The notes under the pieces: generated by a model | What the model was told of the DNA's origin: nothing | What the model saw: only the letters and a program-made list of their open reading frames with translations | The model's database searches: none | Program-made: the position numbers and the translations under genes | Source: Eumeta japonica | Taxonomy: Eukaryota > Arthropoda > Insecta > Lepidoptera > Psychidae | Assembly: GCA_005406025.1 (NCBI GenBank) | Contig: BGZK01001410.1 | Location: 62,001-126,000, forward strand | DNA length: 64,000 bases | Reading direction: 5' to 3' | Part shown: positions 44,986 through 57,011 of the stretch, one piece after another | How positions within the stretch are numbered: the stretch's first letter is position 1 | Layout of the letters: the number at the start of each line of letters is the position of its first letter

Positions 44986-46329
44986 ATTAATCTAATACAC
45001 CAAAAGTGCGCTCCCCATGACCCGTATTCGCTAATCAGCCGAAAACCCAAGCGTTTCGCACCGGACGAGTGAATAACGGACTAATTTAGTGCGCACGACG
45101 GCGGCAGGTGACGTTTTATACGGTCGTAGGCCGCGGAAATTCAATCTCTTAGACGGCACTCGTCTGCGGTCTCCGTGAGGCGGTCAGCTAGTCAGCGAGT
45201 TCCGGTGGCCTTAGGGCTATCAGCGATCCTAACACGACGCCCTAGAGAAGAATCTTTCTGTAGGACCCATCCCTTTTGGGTCAACGCAATGGATAAAAGG
45301 GGTAGTCCTGTAGATATACTTTTGTACGGTACAACAATTGAATTTTGCAATCGTATAAATATATCCAAAAATGCAATATACTCTTATAAACTAAAAGCTT
45401 ACCATTGACTAATCCCAAGTAAAGAATGACTTTTCGTCAGTTTCCTCTTATTCGCGGACTCCTCTCGCTCGTCCTTTCTTCTTGTCGCGATGGCCTGACA
45501 CAACAAGAGATCACCAATACGGTTCCGCATGAGGCGATCGTAAACTTGACTAAGCAAATTTAATTTGGGACTTAATAAAATATTATTATCTTTTTTCATG
45601 TTTAAGATAAATCGATGGATATCTTGTGCTCGATTACATGCGGCCAAGAAAAAAAAGGAAAATAATGTATTAACTTAACGCTAGTGAAAGAGTCGTGCTT
45701 GAAGTTACTCTGCAGGGTAAAATTGAAAATGTAAAAATCCGCAAAAGAATTAAACAATCTGACATAGATGACAGAATCGATATCTTGAAATAATAATAGG
45801 CAAAGCCACATCACTATAACAGCGGGGAAGAAAAGTTCTCGAGTGGCGTACATGAACTAGATATCCCAGCACGGGACAGCTTACTAATAGCTGAACTGAC
45901 GATCTGGTCAGGATTTTGGGTTACCGTTGGTTACAGGTAGTCCAGGACCATACTGGAAATATGAAGAGGGAGGGGGGGGTGCATATATCCATCAATGAAC
46001 GTTCAGTGGCTGACGCGAACGAACGAACGACTTATGCGTTTCATGAAATGTTAACATTAGTTTTAAACAAAGTCTACATGCAAGATCAAACTTTTTGAAC
46101 TAACAACTAAAATGGCGACAAGTTTTTATTTGACAACGGGACCCTGAAAGTTTAAAATCACGGCCGCTCGACTCGTCAGTACAAAAGAGAAGCGAAGAAG
46201 AACCCTACGCGTTTTTACGCTCCCTATGTGTTTCTTAGTACTTATTCTCTTGATAAGATTTCAAATAAAAATCACAATGTTTAGAAAACGCAAAGCTACC
46301 AGTCGTTTCTCTGAAATAGAATTGACAAT

Positions 46330-47110
46330 TTTGCATTATAGAACACGCCCATATCACTGGTGCTATTTATGTGTCCGGTATATCTAAAAGGAACAAAATC
46401 TATTACTTGATATCGTTTTATTGCTTTTCAAAATATTTGCCATGATGATCGATACACTTTTGCATACCATAAAACCGATTTTTATAGCAGTTTTTCCATT
46501 CTGATTTGATTTTCTCATTTGCTTCAAAGTGCTTTTGGCACGAATCACTTTTGTTGGGTTCGGCTCATCTTGGAACACCCACATCGTTGACTGTTGTTTA
46601 GTTTCAGGGTCATACGCATAGGTCCAAGGTTCATCGCCTGTGTAGATATTATAAACAGCTTTCCAGGCACCATGATTGTATTATTTTTTCCATTTTTTGC
46701 AACGATCGACACGAGCCTGTTTTTGATCAATGCTAAGTTATGCCGAGTCCAACGCGAAAAAATTTTTGTACAGTAAAATTTTCGTGTAATATTTTATGTA
46801 CGCTCGTTATACTTCTCGCCATATGTAATACGACGATCTTACATTATTAGTTCTCGCACAGCATCGATATTTTGTGGTACAACAACTGATTTAGGGCGAC
46901 CTTCTTTCAATTCGTCCTTAAGCATAGACCGCCCACGATTAAACTCACTAAACCAGTAATACACAGTGGTTTTCATTGGTGCTTCATCCCCAAAAGTAGA
47001 AGTGAGATGATCGATGCATTGTTTTTTAGTTAGCCCACGCCTAAAAACGTAATAAATCATCGCACGAAAATTTTCTAGTTAAATCCATAATGATAAAGAC
47101 ACGCAATTTT
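46330..47110 (-). mobile_element. internally deleted, broken mariner element (irritans/mellifera-like type)
   Basis: The transposase N terminus is intact in one frame at 46839-47060 (FRRGLTKKQCIDHL, then VYYWFSEFNRGR, LKDELKEGRPKS). After a deletion, 46540-46650 carries TGDEPWTYAYDPETKQQST and MWVFQDEPNPTKV, including the first catalytic aspartate. The C-terminal CIDHHGKYFEKQ follows at about 46410-46450. Spacing is much shorter than in a full mariner (about 345 codons), and frames change, so it is dead. Inverted terminal repeats were not identified. Confidence 0.8.
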
Positions 47111-47298
47111 CAAAATGACGCCGCAATGGTAAAACAATTGACAGTTGCATGAAACAAACTGTATTCTGGGACCAAGGAATTTCTTTGTTAAATATTGTAA
47201 TTACTTTTTAAATATTGCTCTGTATGTGACCAGTTTCGTGTACATAAATAGCAGCCCTCGCACTACCATATGTGAAATCGTTTATTTTTTAAATCGTC

Positions 47299-47324
47299 AA
47301 TTTACACAAATTATGTGTAAATTG
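47299..47324. repeat. 11-base inverted repeat
   Basis: CAATTTACACA and TGTGTAAATTG pair perfectly around AATTA, immediately before the 44-bp tandem duplication. Confidence 0.5.
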
Positions 47325-47410
47325 GTAGTGCCGCTACATCTTTCTGAAAGAACTGATTTCAATAACTGGTAGTGCCGCTACATCTTTCTGAAAGAACCGA
47401 TTTCAATAAC
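47323..47410. repeat. tandem duplication, two 44-bp copies
   Basis: The copy starting TGGTAGTGCCGCTACATCTT at 47323 repeats at 47367 with one mismatch (AACTGA versus AACCGA). Two copies only. Confidence 0.85.
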
Positions 47411-48111
47411 TCCTGCAGGAATTTTGATACGGTATGTAAATTACGGTAATGTATATTAATTTATAGTTATTTCCATCAAAATTGGGCGAGAAGTTGATGT
47501 ACTCAGGATTGTTCTTGCCACATAGGTATAAAAAACTCGCAATAACGAATTGACTATTCACGATATTCTTTTTATGCTGACATCATTAACCCTCGCCTCT
47601 CACGCTAAGGAATTACGAATAGTAGTTTTACACTTATTTATGAATGACGTTGAAATGGAACAGTATAATGTGTGTTTGAGGTATAAAGTCGTATTTGCGG
47701 TTTAGCGTACTATTACACGACGCTGTGTCATGAGGAAGCGCCGCCGTGACATCGGAACGCAGTGCGTTCGTTTCACGCTTGACGCTCGCGTTATCTTCTT
47801 CTGCACTTGCCATCCTACTTGTGAAGGCACAAACCCTAGCCAATACAAATCCTTTTAAGTACGATATTCTGTCAAACTTTAACATATATGTGACTAAATC
47901 TAACATATATATATATATATATTTGCCCTCTATGTAGGAGACAACAAAGAAAACATTACCCAAAACTAATACATGGAAAAGACCCTCCGGCTGACTGACT
48001 GATTTACATACAGACGCATAGAGACCACTCGCATAATGATCTCCTTTCCTAACATCTGTATAGGCTATTACGTATATTAAGAGATCTCAATATGTTGAAT
48101 GTGTGTGTTGG

Positions 48112-48305
48112 AAGGGTCGCCCTAGAAAATCTCATGCAGAGAAACTAGTGGTATATTAGAAACGACCAAATTTTAAGCACTATTCATACGAGCTTGTATG
48201 AATAGATTGACGTATGTCAGTGAAGTGAAAGAGATGTACAAAGATTGTACCGTTTGAAAATCTGGGGTCTCTACCTCCTAATTGGCGAAACAGGCGTGAG
48301 ATTAT
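48112..48305 (+). mobile_element. LINE 3' tail fragment
   Basis: GGGTCGCCCTAGAAAATCTC, then CCAAATTTTAAGCA, ACGAGCTTGTATGAATAG, GGGGTCTCTACCTCC and AGGCGTGAG. Same family and order as at 31190, 38230 and 49245. This copy keeps GTCGCCCTAGAAAA, the junction with the former coding end. Confidence 0.5.
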
Positions 48306-49244
48306 AATAATAACAAAATCCTTAATGATAAAATTGAATTCTAAATGTTATTCCGCACGGACCATAAACGATGTAGAATAAAAACCACGACGCCATTGGC
48401 TAATGGTTCTTTTAAAGGTGTCGTTTATCAGTAAACGAGTGTCAATTGTCGTAATTACGACAATCTCCACTCGCTGAGAAAACTATATTTAAATTAAAAT
48501 AATTAAATCTTTGCCTTGTGCTCAGGAAACAGGATCATAATAAGGATTTCTTCCATGCGCACGCGCGGACGAACCCGCATACGTCCGCTAGTCTGTAATA
48601 AACGCAGTTAGCGACGCACGTGTCCCCCGAGCCGCCCGCCCACACCGCGCATACAATGCACCACTACTGGTCTACACCGGCACGACGTGAAATAATAGTT
48701 GCGCGTAAACAATGGGGTCCGGATACACGAGCCCGGTACACGTGGGGCGCTACTTTAAAACATTTGTGATATCATTAACTGTGGCCAGATGGCACCGACT
48801 ATTTGCAACGAGCTCCATGCTCTACTGCAACAGCACTCGTGATAGAAGTCAATCTGACGCAAATGATTAAAAGATTTCTTAACTTCATTTGCCGGACTTC
48901 AGACAGAAACAATTAGAATCGTTGACAGCTTTTATGTTGCCTGCCCGATATCGACACTGAACCGCTTCTTTATAGATATATAGGCGGATTATCTCATAAA
49001 ACTACTAAAAGTTCCGACGAAGAAGTCACTGTTAAAAACTACTTGTATTTTGAGGAATATGAATGAATTACTAATTTTTTATTACACACATATTATTCAC
49101 CTATATTCAAGAAGATCCGGAATCTATAAATGTACAGGAATCTACAATATTTTATCAAATAAATGAATTTTATGAAATAAAAACCCATCCTAGAAAATCT
49201 GAATGAAAGTGGACTAACAAAACAAATTTACGGAGCGAACATGT

Positions 49245-49450
49245 TTGATGGTAGAGTGGACAATGTTCGCTCTAGAAAATCGTATAGTGATCAAATTAGA
49301 GGCACATTAAAAATTTTAAGCACCGAAGCCAATGAGGTTGCATGAAAAGATTTATAGATATCAGCGAAGCTAGACAGATATGCGAAGATCATACCATTTA
49401 CAACTTTGTGATCTCTGTCTACTCCTCTGGAAAATATGCGTGAGCCTACA
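49245..49450 (+). mobile_element. LINE 3' tail fragment
   Basis: AATGTTCGCTCTAGAAAATC, TTTTAAGCACCGAAGCCAAT, then GCGAAGATCATACC, GTGATCTCTGTCTACTCCTC and ATGCGTGAG. Fourth copy of the same tail family in the window. Confidence 0.5.
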
Positions 49451-50105
49451 AAAAATCACTAAAAAATTTCGTTTTATTCCTTAGTAACAAACTTCTAAGC
49501 ATGTACGAAAAAAATAGACCAACAAAGTATTTCTCAACAATGATTGAAACTCATCAACAATGCGTACAAGCATAAACACACCTTCACATCTAAGTAAGAA
49601 ATAAGCCTACCTACTATCATTACCATGGCAAATGCTTCAGCCGTTGTTTAGTAATTTTATACCTCAATTTATGAAAAACATTTTAAATCTATGAAATTAT
49701 GTATTGTGATATATAATTTATTATACCAATACTTTCACAGCATATACATAAAAATTTTCAGACGTCGGTATTCGATGAGCCTTAATAAACGACAATATCC
49801 AAGCGGCGAGTTAGCCCATTCTGGTTGCGCCCACGCCAGAATCTCATCCCGGTTCGTTCGTCGTTCACACATGCGTATACACCTTCATAACAAATGCAGT
49901 TCAAAAATGTTTTAATAGTATCGCGTTGGAATCGCGATGTAGGTTAGACGGGTGTTGGTCGTGGCCGTGTGACGATAACGATTCGATGGAGATTGCCGGG
50001 GTCAAACTACGCAGTCTATGAGACAGGTAATTAAATTAAAGGGACGAAGTTAAGCGGTATCTAACTTCGTACTACTCACATTCATCCTGCGTGCGTACTG
50101 CAATC

Positions 50106-50127
50106 CATCCTTCTCATGAGAAGGATG
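50106..50127. repeat. perfect 22-base palindrome
   Basis: CATCCTTCTCA is followed directly by its reverse complement TGAGAAGGATG, with no spacer. Confidence 0.6.
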
Positions 50128-50490
50128 CTTGATATTTCCATTTGCGCATGACTTAGAAAATCCGCTTAGTTGCGCAGTTGCGCAACCGCTAGGCGCCGAT
50201 TTTGCCTTTTCTGCGTGAGAGTCGTGCGTGCTTAACGACTAAATTATTACTCGCCTAGAAACGAATTACCATTATTATATTATTATATATACTTATTACT
50301 CTAAGCAAATAATACGTTTACTGTGATAATGTAAATTTAGACATGTTTGTTTACGTAACTAAAACGGCAATAAAGTTGTGAACGTCATGACATAGGGTTT
50401 CATCTGGCTGCATATGGATCTATTTCGGATTTCATAAAATGACAAAACTACCGCATAGAGATCGAAACAGAGACAGATAATGAGAATCAC

Positions 50491-50524
50491 TTGGGGAGAT
50501 AAGTGTAATAAGTTATCTCCCCAA
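50491..50524. repeat. 12-base inverted repeat
   Basis: TTGGGGAGATAA (50491-50502) and TTATCTCCCCAA (50513-50524) with a 10-base loop. No associated gene. Confidence 0.5.
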
Positions 50525-50773
50525 AGTCGACCTTAACGTTTAATTTTATCGACACGCATTAAACAATCATTGGAAGTGAAGGTGATGTATTGGGAGGACG
50601 ATTAAGGCCCGCCGATCAGGAATTAACCAGTAAAACTTAATTGTTGACTGATAGCTGTTATCACCTTAATAGCATCGTTGATAGCGTAATTAATTGAAAT
50701 AAAACGCATTTAAACAGCCGTTCAATGACATTTGTTTTTTTTTTTCGTTATGTATTCGAAGTAGGCCTAATTT

Positions 50774-50796
50774 GAAGTGATACTTCTTTAGGCGCG
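50774..50796 (+). mobile_element. solo Helentron-like 5' terminus
   Basis: GAAGTGATACTTCTTTAGGC followed by GCG matches the 5' end of the element at 57012 (GAAGTGAAAACTTCTTTAGG) in all but two positions. No 3' terminus lies downstream before the mariner at about 51035. Confidence 0.45.
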
Positions 50797-51034
50797 ACTT
50801 GAGAGTAATTGAAATCTTTTTTTACACGCAAGTAATGTTCCGTAAAAACTACAGTACATGCAATTTGTGTAGTTATAATTTCAATTGCGAATTTGTCGTC
50901 AAACCAAAAATATTAACATTCAAAGGAGCCAGTATTCGAAAACGATGATTTCATATGCTGTAGCCCCTAATATGTGGGTTATACTAAAAGTCCTTAGAAA
51001 ATAAAAAACTGAGCAAACTAGTAAGTTATTTTTA

Positions 51035-52030
51035 ATATTATTGTTGTTCAAAATAGTGTTCATTAAGATCAATATATCGCTGTATTCGATGGAACCACCG
51101 AGAGAAACACTTTGCCCACATGCAATTAAGGGGTCTCTTCGACGGCCTTTTCAATGGAGTCATTGCTTCTTCGGCGTCCGTAAACTGCTTTCCTAGGAGT
51201 TTCTTTTTTATTTAAGAAAATAAATAAATATCGTATCGTGCGAGATAGGCGCTGTAAGACGCGTGAGCCAGTATTTCTATACCTAACGTCCCTCAATTGT
51301 TAGTTATTTGCCTGGAAGTATGTGGTGAGGAGTTGTCATGGTGAAGGAGAATTCTACTGCGAGGTCGTTTTTCCCGAACTCTTTCCAAAATAAGAGGCAA
51401 ACAATTGTTAGTGTACCAGTCAGCAAAGACTTTTTTTATCTTCTAAAACAACTATTGTATAATAACCTGTCGTTCCGAAGAAAGAGGCCGGCATCTTTTT
51501 TCCGGCGTTTCGGCTTAGTTTTAATTTAGAAGGCAACGTCTAGAAAGGAAACACCCACTGAGCAGACTGTTTTTTGGTTTCAGGATCATAACAGTACATA
51601 CACCTTTAGCCACCTACAACTATGCCGTACACAGCATTTGAGTAACCACTGGTAAATCTTTGCATCATTTCGCAACACCAATGAATACGACGGACTTTTT
51701 GAGCTTTGATCAAATTATGAGACATCCACTAAATACAAAACTTCCAGACCGTTAAATTTTCATGATGGATTTTAGGCACTTGACTCATACCGATGCTTAA
51801 GCTAGTTCGAATTTATTGGTAGATTACTCTTTTGTCAGTCTCTATCATGAGCCGCACAGCCCTGATGCAGATCGTCGGTCAGATTATTGTGACCACGTTT
51901 GAATTAATCCAACCAGTTATAAACAGTGGCGAGGGATGGAGTTTCATCATGAAAGGCCAACCGAAATCTGTTATAACATTCTGATTGGTTTATTTGCAAC
52001 GAACAATTTTCTTTTGCCGCCAATTTCTAA
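51035..52030 (-). mobile_element. near full-length but broken mariner element
   Basis: Minus-strand fragments in order: LAFHDETPSLATVYNWL near 51910-51970; a block with FFGTTGYYTIVVLEDKKSL, WYTNNCLPLILERVREK and the catalytic ILLHHDN at 51330-51500; and a C terminus RWFHRIQRYIDLNEHYFEQQ with stop near 51038. Several stops and frameshifts show it is inactive. Terminal repeats not resolved. Confidence 0.75.
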
Positions 52031-52895
52031 AAACAAATAACAAATGAATATAGTATACGAGGTTGGCAGAGTTCCATTTTTTTTAATTGAAATATGTTTC
52101 ATTATTTAAGTTTCTACGTGGTAAATTCTAAAAATTTTAAGTTTGACCTACGTATGTTTATAGACAATTAGTTTATTAATAATTAATTGGGCCCGAGATT
52201 CCGACAGTGTAGATTTATAATAAATTTCTTTATTTTTTATATGGAACAATCTCTCTTTCAATCGTGGTCCCGATCCCGGTCTATACCATTAACTTCTAAG
52301 ATAATTTATTACTTTTCAGATTAGTCAAAATATATACCACAAGCAAAAAAGTTTTATTTCGATCCCTAAAATCTAATTCGAAATATTTGAGCTAAAATAA
52401 TTTTTTGCTCACATTATTCAATAAAACTAATTACAATTACAATAATAGAATGCCAAAATTATTATTACGAAAAGTGTCATTAAATTAAAATTAAACATAA
52501 CAAATCTCAAAAAATTTGTAAAAAAACTTTGCCTATAATATACAATATGGACTGATAATCCGTTTAGGCAAAGTTTATCTTTCAGTTTAACAAATACGAC
52601 TTTATTCAGATCTGTACGTGTTTTATTGTCGATAAAATCATATTTACAAGAGTTATGCTCACTGTAAACAACCGCATGTTTTGGACCGCACCGTATCGAT
52701 CGTTTACTTCATGTCTTGCGAGTCCCACTTCTACCGCTATTTATTAAAACGAGGAACGCTCAAGGAGTCGTGCTGTAAAACTATATGAAATATGGTAAGT
52801 TAAATGGATCCATTCAGTGAACTCCATAATCCTCGGTGACTTAAAAGATTTCGTAATCTTTTGCCCTCCGCAATCTTTTTATCTTTTTACTGCAG

Positions 52896-53001
52896 ATTTT
52901 GATGATTGTACCTTGAGCTGTTTGCAATGGCCCAGTAAGGGACGAGGGATGGTGACGGCCGTCGTCACCGTTGTGCGTACCACCAGCGCCGACAGCTTAA
53001 C
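52896..53001 (+). other. orphan exon-like segment (plus strand)
   Basis: A good 3' splice site (TCTTTTTACTGCAG at 52882-52895) and a strong donor (TTAAC|GTAAGT) bound a 106-base segment open in one frame (DFDDCTLSCLQWPSKGRGMV...). No homology recognised and no partner exon found on this strand. Confidence 0.2.
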
Positions 53002-53864
53002 GTAAGTGCACGAGGAGGCACGAACGAGTGGTCGATTCAATTTAAGTTAACAACTCACGATTGGTCACTAGAGGCTATATAATATCGAAGGTTGTCGTGT
53101 CTTATAATGGTTGTGTGGAGAGCACCTGTGGTGGTGACGGTCAATAGATTTTTGTGCGGAATGTTAAATGTGTTTGTCTAACGATTCCTGATGATAAGCC
53201 GCATCGATGATAGTGCAAATATCCAGTTTCCGCGGTTATTCGAGGCAAATGATAGGAAGTTTTAGTAGCAAACGCTTTAATACAAAGAATTCTATTATCA
53301 CCCGTTCATAGATCAAAAAATATCAGGATTCGTCCATGTTAAGCGATTAGGCATTGTGACTGATCGGAAGAACCCGGAAGGAACACTTACCGGCCCGGAA
53401 TTGTAGTTTTCTATCCTGGTTGATTAAGTTGCAAAAGCGGAACCTTGCCGATCTTAAACGTCAAAATAATAAGAAGCTCAGAATTCTGTGTTTATAGACG
53501 TACAGAGATTTCTTCCGAGATGCTATTATACGTATACTACTGCCGCTACTGGCGCAGGCGTAAGCATTGAAATGCGTTTTTTATATTTTTTACTGCATTT
53601 TCGGATTTGTCCTGCAAAGAGTGACCAATTAAATTACTTGATTTTAAGTAAATAACATTGATACGGCTCAGACTAAAAATTTGTCATCGATCGGAAGCCG
53701 TAACTTAGAGAAAACCATGCTATTCGTATCCTCATTTCCGGGTCGTGCCGTAATAGGCTCCGCTGACTGATGGTTTCGAATGACTACCAGCACCAATTGA
53801 CGAGCATACCATCATGAGAACTGCCGTTTTCTAATCATGTAGTCGGTTCTTTGAAGAATTACAG

Positions 53865-54710
53865 GAGTGGGGATAAGTGCAGGATGGCTGTCAATGTCGG
53901 AAAGATGGCCGCTTCAATGAGCGGTAGCCAGCGAATCATGCCAGCCCAATTACGTCTGAGAGGACAGAACGTGGAATGGTGACCTATGTCCGATATCTGA
54001 GCGTCCGTATCGATCGCTCACTGCGCATGGTATCTCAGGTGGACCATGTAATCCAGCTTAGTCGAGCTCCGTGCGCCAAACTACGCTCACTACTCACGTC
54101 CAGATTACATACAAAGACGAAAATAGCAATATATAACTGCTACATACGCTTTCGCCTGACCCTACGCCGCACCGGCTTGGTATGCCTTAAGTTCGGAGCG
54201 GCACTGTCAAAGATTACAAGCTCAGCAGAATCTAGTGCTGCGGATGATAGCGGGAATCAGATGGTTCGTCAAAAATGACGTAATCGTCATAGACCTGCAG
54301 GTGAAATCTGTGAAAGAATTCAGTAGGACACAAAGGCGGCGTATCTTCAACCGTGCAGAAGAGAGCGCCTTTCCTTCGCTACAGAATTTGGCACCACAAT
54401 ATGAGTGGCCGTCTGGAGGCTGCCTGCTCCCACGCCATTTGTTACCCTACCCCTCCTAATGAAAATAAGGTATCCACCGACAAGAGCCAACGGCAGACAT
54501 AAGTCGCCACTCTTAAGAACCGAGAGGGCAATGTCCCTTGCGAGACGAAGCCCGGGTCCGAGCCAGGAGCTCATGCCCGTACCTGCATCCGCAAGGGTGC
54601 ACATGACCGCAAGACGACGTAGGATTACGGTTTATTTTGTATATGTGTACAATGCATTTCGGAAATAAAAGTCATGCAAATTCGTTCCTTCATTAATAAA
54701 AAAAAAATGT
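53865..54710 (+). mobile_element. degenerate jockey-like LINE, 3' end
   Basis: Plus-strand fragments of a jockey-clade reverse transcriptase C terminus: VNVGKMAASMSGSQRIMPAQ, LRLRGQNVEW, VRYLSVRIDRSLRMVSQVDH, TKTKIAIYNCYIR, then after frame changes RMIAGIRWFVKNDVI and EESAFPSLQNLAPQYEWP. It ends with AATAAA-containing and A-rich sequence (54664-54708). 5'-truncated with several frameshifts. Host is an insect, and no infectious agent is involved. Confidence 0.8.
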
Positions 54711-57011
54711 ATTTTGTACATTTCAACTATAATCTATATATAAGACAAACCACTAAAAGGCGATGTTTCGTATGTACAGCGCTCCAAGTTCGAAACTGGT
54801 CTATATGAACTATAACGTAAATTAAGAAGTATGTTCACGCCATATACATCTTTGGGTGCATAGAAAATTTTCGTCGCGAACAGTCATATAACACGAATTG
54901 TATACTTCAAAGATTCATAAGTACTAAAATTCGTGAATATCTATCACTTATCGTATTAGAACATAGAGAGTAAAGGTCACCTCTAGAACCTTGAATACGG
55001 GATTCTGGTACTTGACTAAATATTTCATCCAACTACCTCATCTACATTTCTACATTTGTGATTCCACGTGGTTCATACATTAAAGCCCACGTGTCCGTAG
55101 CGAGTAACTCATTTAAATACAGGCAGGAACCACTTGAGAGTCAATGGATCGGCCAACGACCGGGTCTCTTCTGTTCTGGTTAACATCACGCCGTCGTGAC
55201 TTTTTAGGTGGCCAGAGGAGTTTATGAACGAACATACAGGAACAGTCCACGGCCTTGCCCGCTTAGATAAGGATCACGTGTTCACCCGTCATGCGTCCCA
55301 TTCTCTCTGATCTATATATAGGTAAAAAACGTTTTATGTTTCATTGGAATAAAAATACAGCCAGTAAATGAAAACAATTGACAATTAATTTAAATTATGG
55401 AAATTGAGATGTACGCTCCTTCTATAAAATATATTTAATAATTGTAATTAAATCGTGTGTGATATCACAATGACACTAACATACATTTTTGTAGTATGGT
55501 ACACATGATGCTCTGTTGAATCCACAGTATTAGAATTGAATCATTCCAACAACAGCATCGATTGAATTATATCATTATTTAAGAACCCAAATTGGACCAC
55601 CTACTGGGCGCGACAAACTGCTAAGATACTGTCAAAATGACGCCACAGATATTGGAATTTTATTCATAAGAACATGACATAAAAATGCTAAACACAGGTT
55701 GGATAACGGTTAGACACGAGTCTATTATTAGGGACCATTTTGATCAACGGGCACTTTTTCACAAAAAAGGGTCGTCGTACCGTTATGTACAGGCCTAGCT
55801 AAATACGGATAAATTTGGGAGAAAGAAAATTTTTGCAGGGCTAGAACCGTAACTCGTCGGTGACAAGACGCCTCCAATATAGAAAGTGACACGTTCGCCT
55901 TGATGGAGCATGGAATGGAACAAGTTTTTAAATTAAGTTAAATCAATCAGCTCGTTCTGCGCCTCGAACAAACTTTAAGCCATCGGTGTACGATATCGCT
56001 GCCGCATCGATGACGATGGCCGTCAACGGCCGTGAACACCGGGTCAGCGCGGAAGACTCAATTGAAACGATTCGTGAAAAAAATGATTTTATATTGACGA
56101 CATCGATGACTTAGCAGTTGATATTGTTCATATGCAATGAGTTGGCAGTTCGTCCCCAGCGGCGTGCCGATACTCAAGTATATACAGGGATTCTCATCAT
56201 CGCAATTTCGCTACTTTTAGTACAATATCCTTTGATGGTTAGAATTAATTCATTGATTTCTCTATTCTGTTATATTTAATCTTTGCCACATCTACCGTTG
56301 TCACTGCGACCCATTTCCTCGGATGTCGCATCCCACACCATCCGCTGTTGTAAGTACTTTCATAGTTTAACACTTGTATCTATAATCTTCGTGTGAATGC
56401 ATTATTATTTTAAAAAGTCGGTATTACGAAAGTGTTAAAGTTCATTTCGGCTCGCCAGACTGAATACACCTGCACTTACGACCTTTTCACAACGAAATCT
56501 ACATTTCGATTTAAATTTTATCGATGTCGAACCCATCGATTCTAGATAGCAATAAAGTTATGCCCGTCCGGCGCAAACATAAATAAACCTTATTGTAAAT
56601 CAAACGATACTTTCTAAGAGTTCATCCTAAATCGATTTAACAATCGAACGGAATCGATAACGTGAACCGACAGACGTTCGTGGTGCCCGATAAGGTATCG
56701 ACCGGGTCGACGGTGTGTGGGCGTGGGATGCCATAGGCTTTGTCGTTGAGAAACTTTCCTCTTGAGTTAGTTCAAATTCGATTTCTCTCGTGCGCAATGA
56801 GAAGGGTTGCATAGGTCCAGAACTTGATAGTCTCAGGGATCGTACATTATTTAATCACGTGAGGCTTGATAGGTTTGAAAATTATTACAAGATACCACGG
56901 GTGGATGGGGGCGAGTAATATCACAAGTATTTATATATGGTGATAATATTTAAAGATAATATGTTCTGCAATTATTTAAGACACTGTACCAAGACACAAA
57001 TAGTATATTTT

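Noticed and set aside
47634..47963. 109-codon minus frame with MASAEEDNASVKRETNALRS
   Set aside because: No splice context or recognised domain, and the N-terminal half is AT-repeat text (YIYIYM). Left unassigned.
51338..51529. 63-codon plus-strand open frame
   Set aside because: Antisense shadow of the mariner transposase fragment on the minus strand.
56627..56812. 61-codon minus frame MQPFSLRTREIEFEL...
   Set aside because: Coding-like composition but no acceptor, donor or homology that could tie it to a gene.
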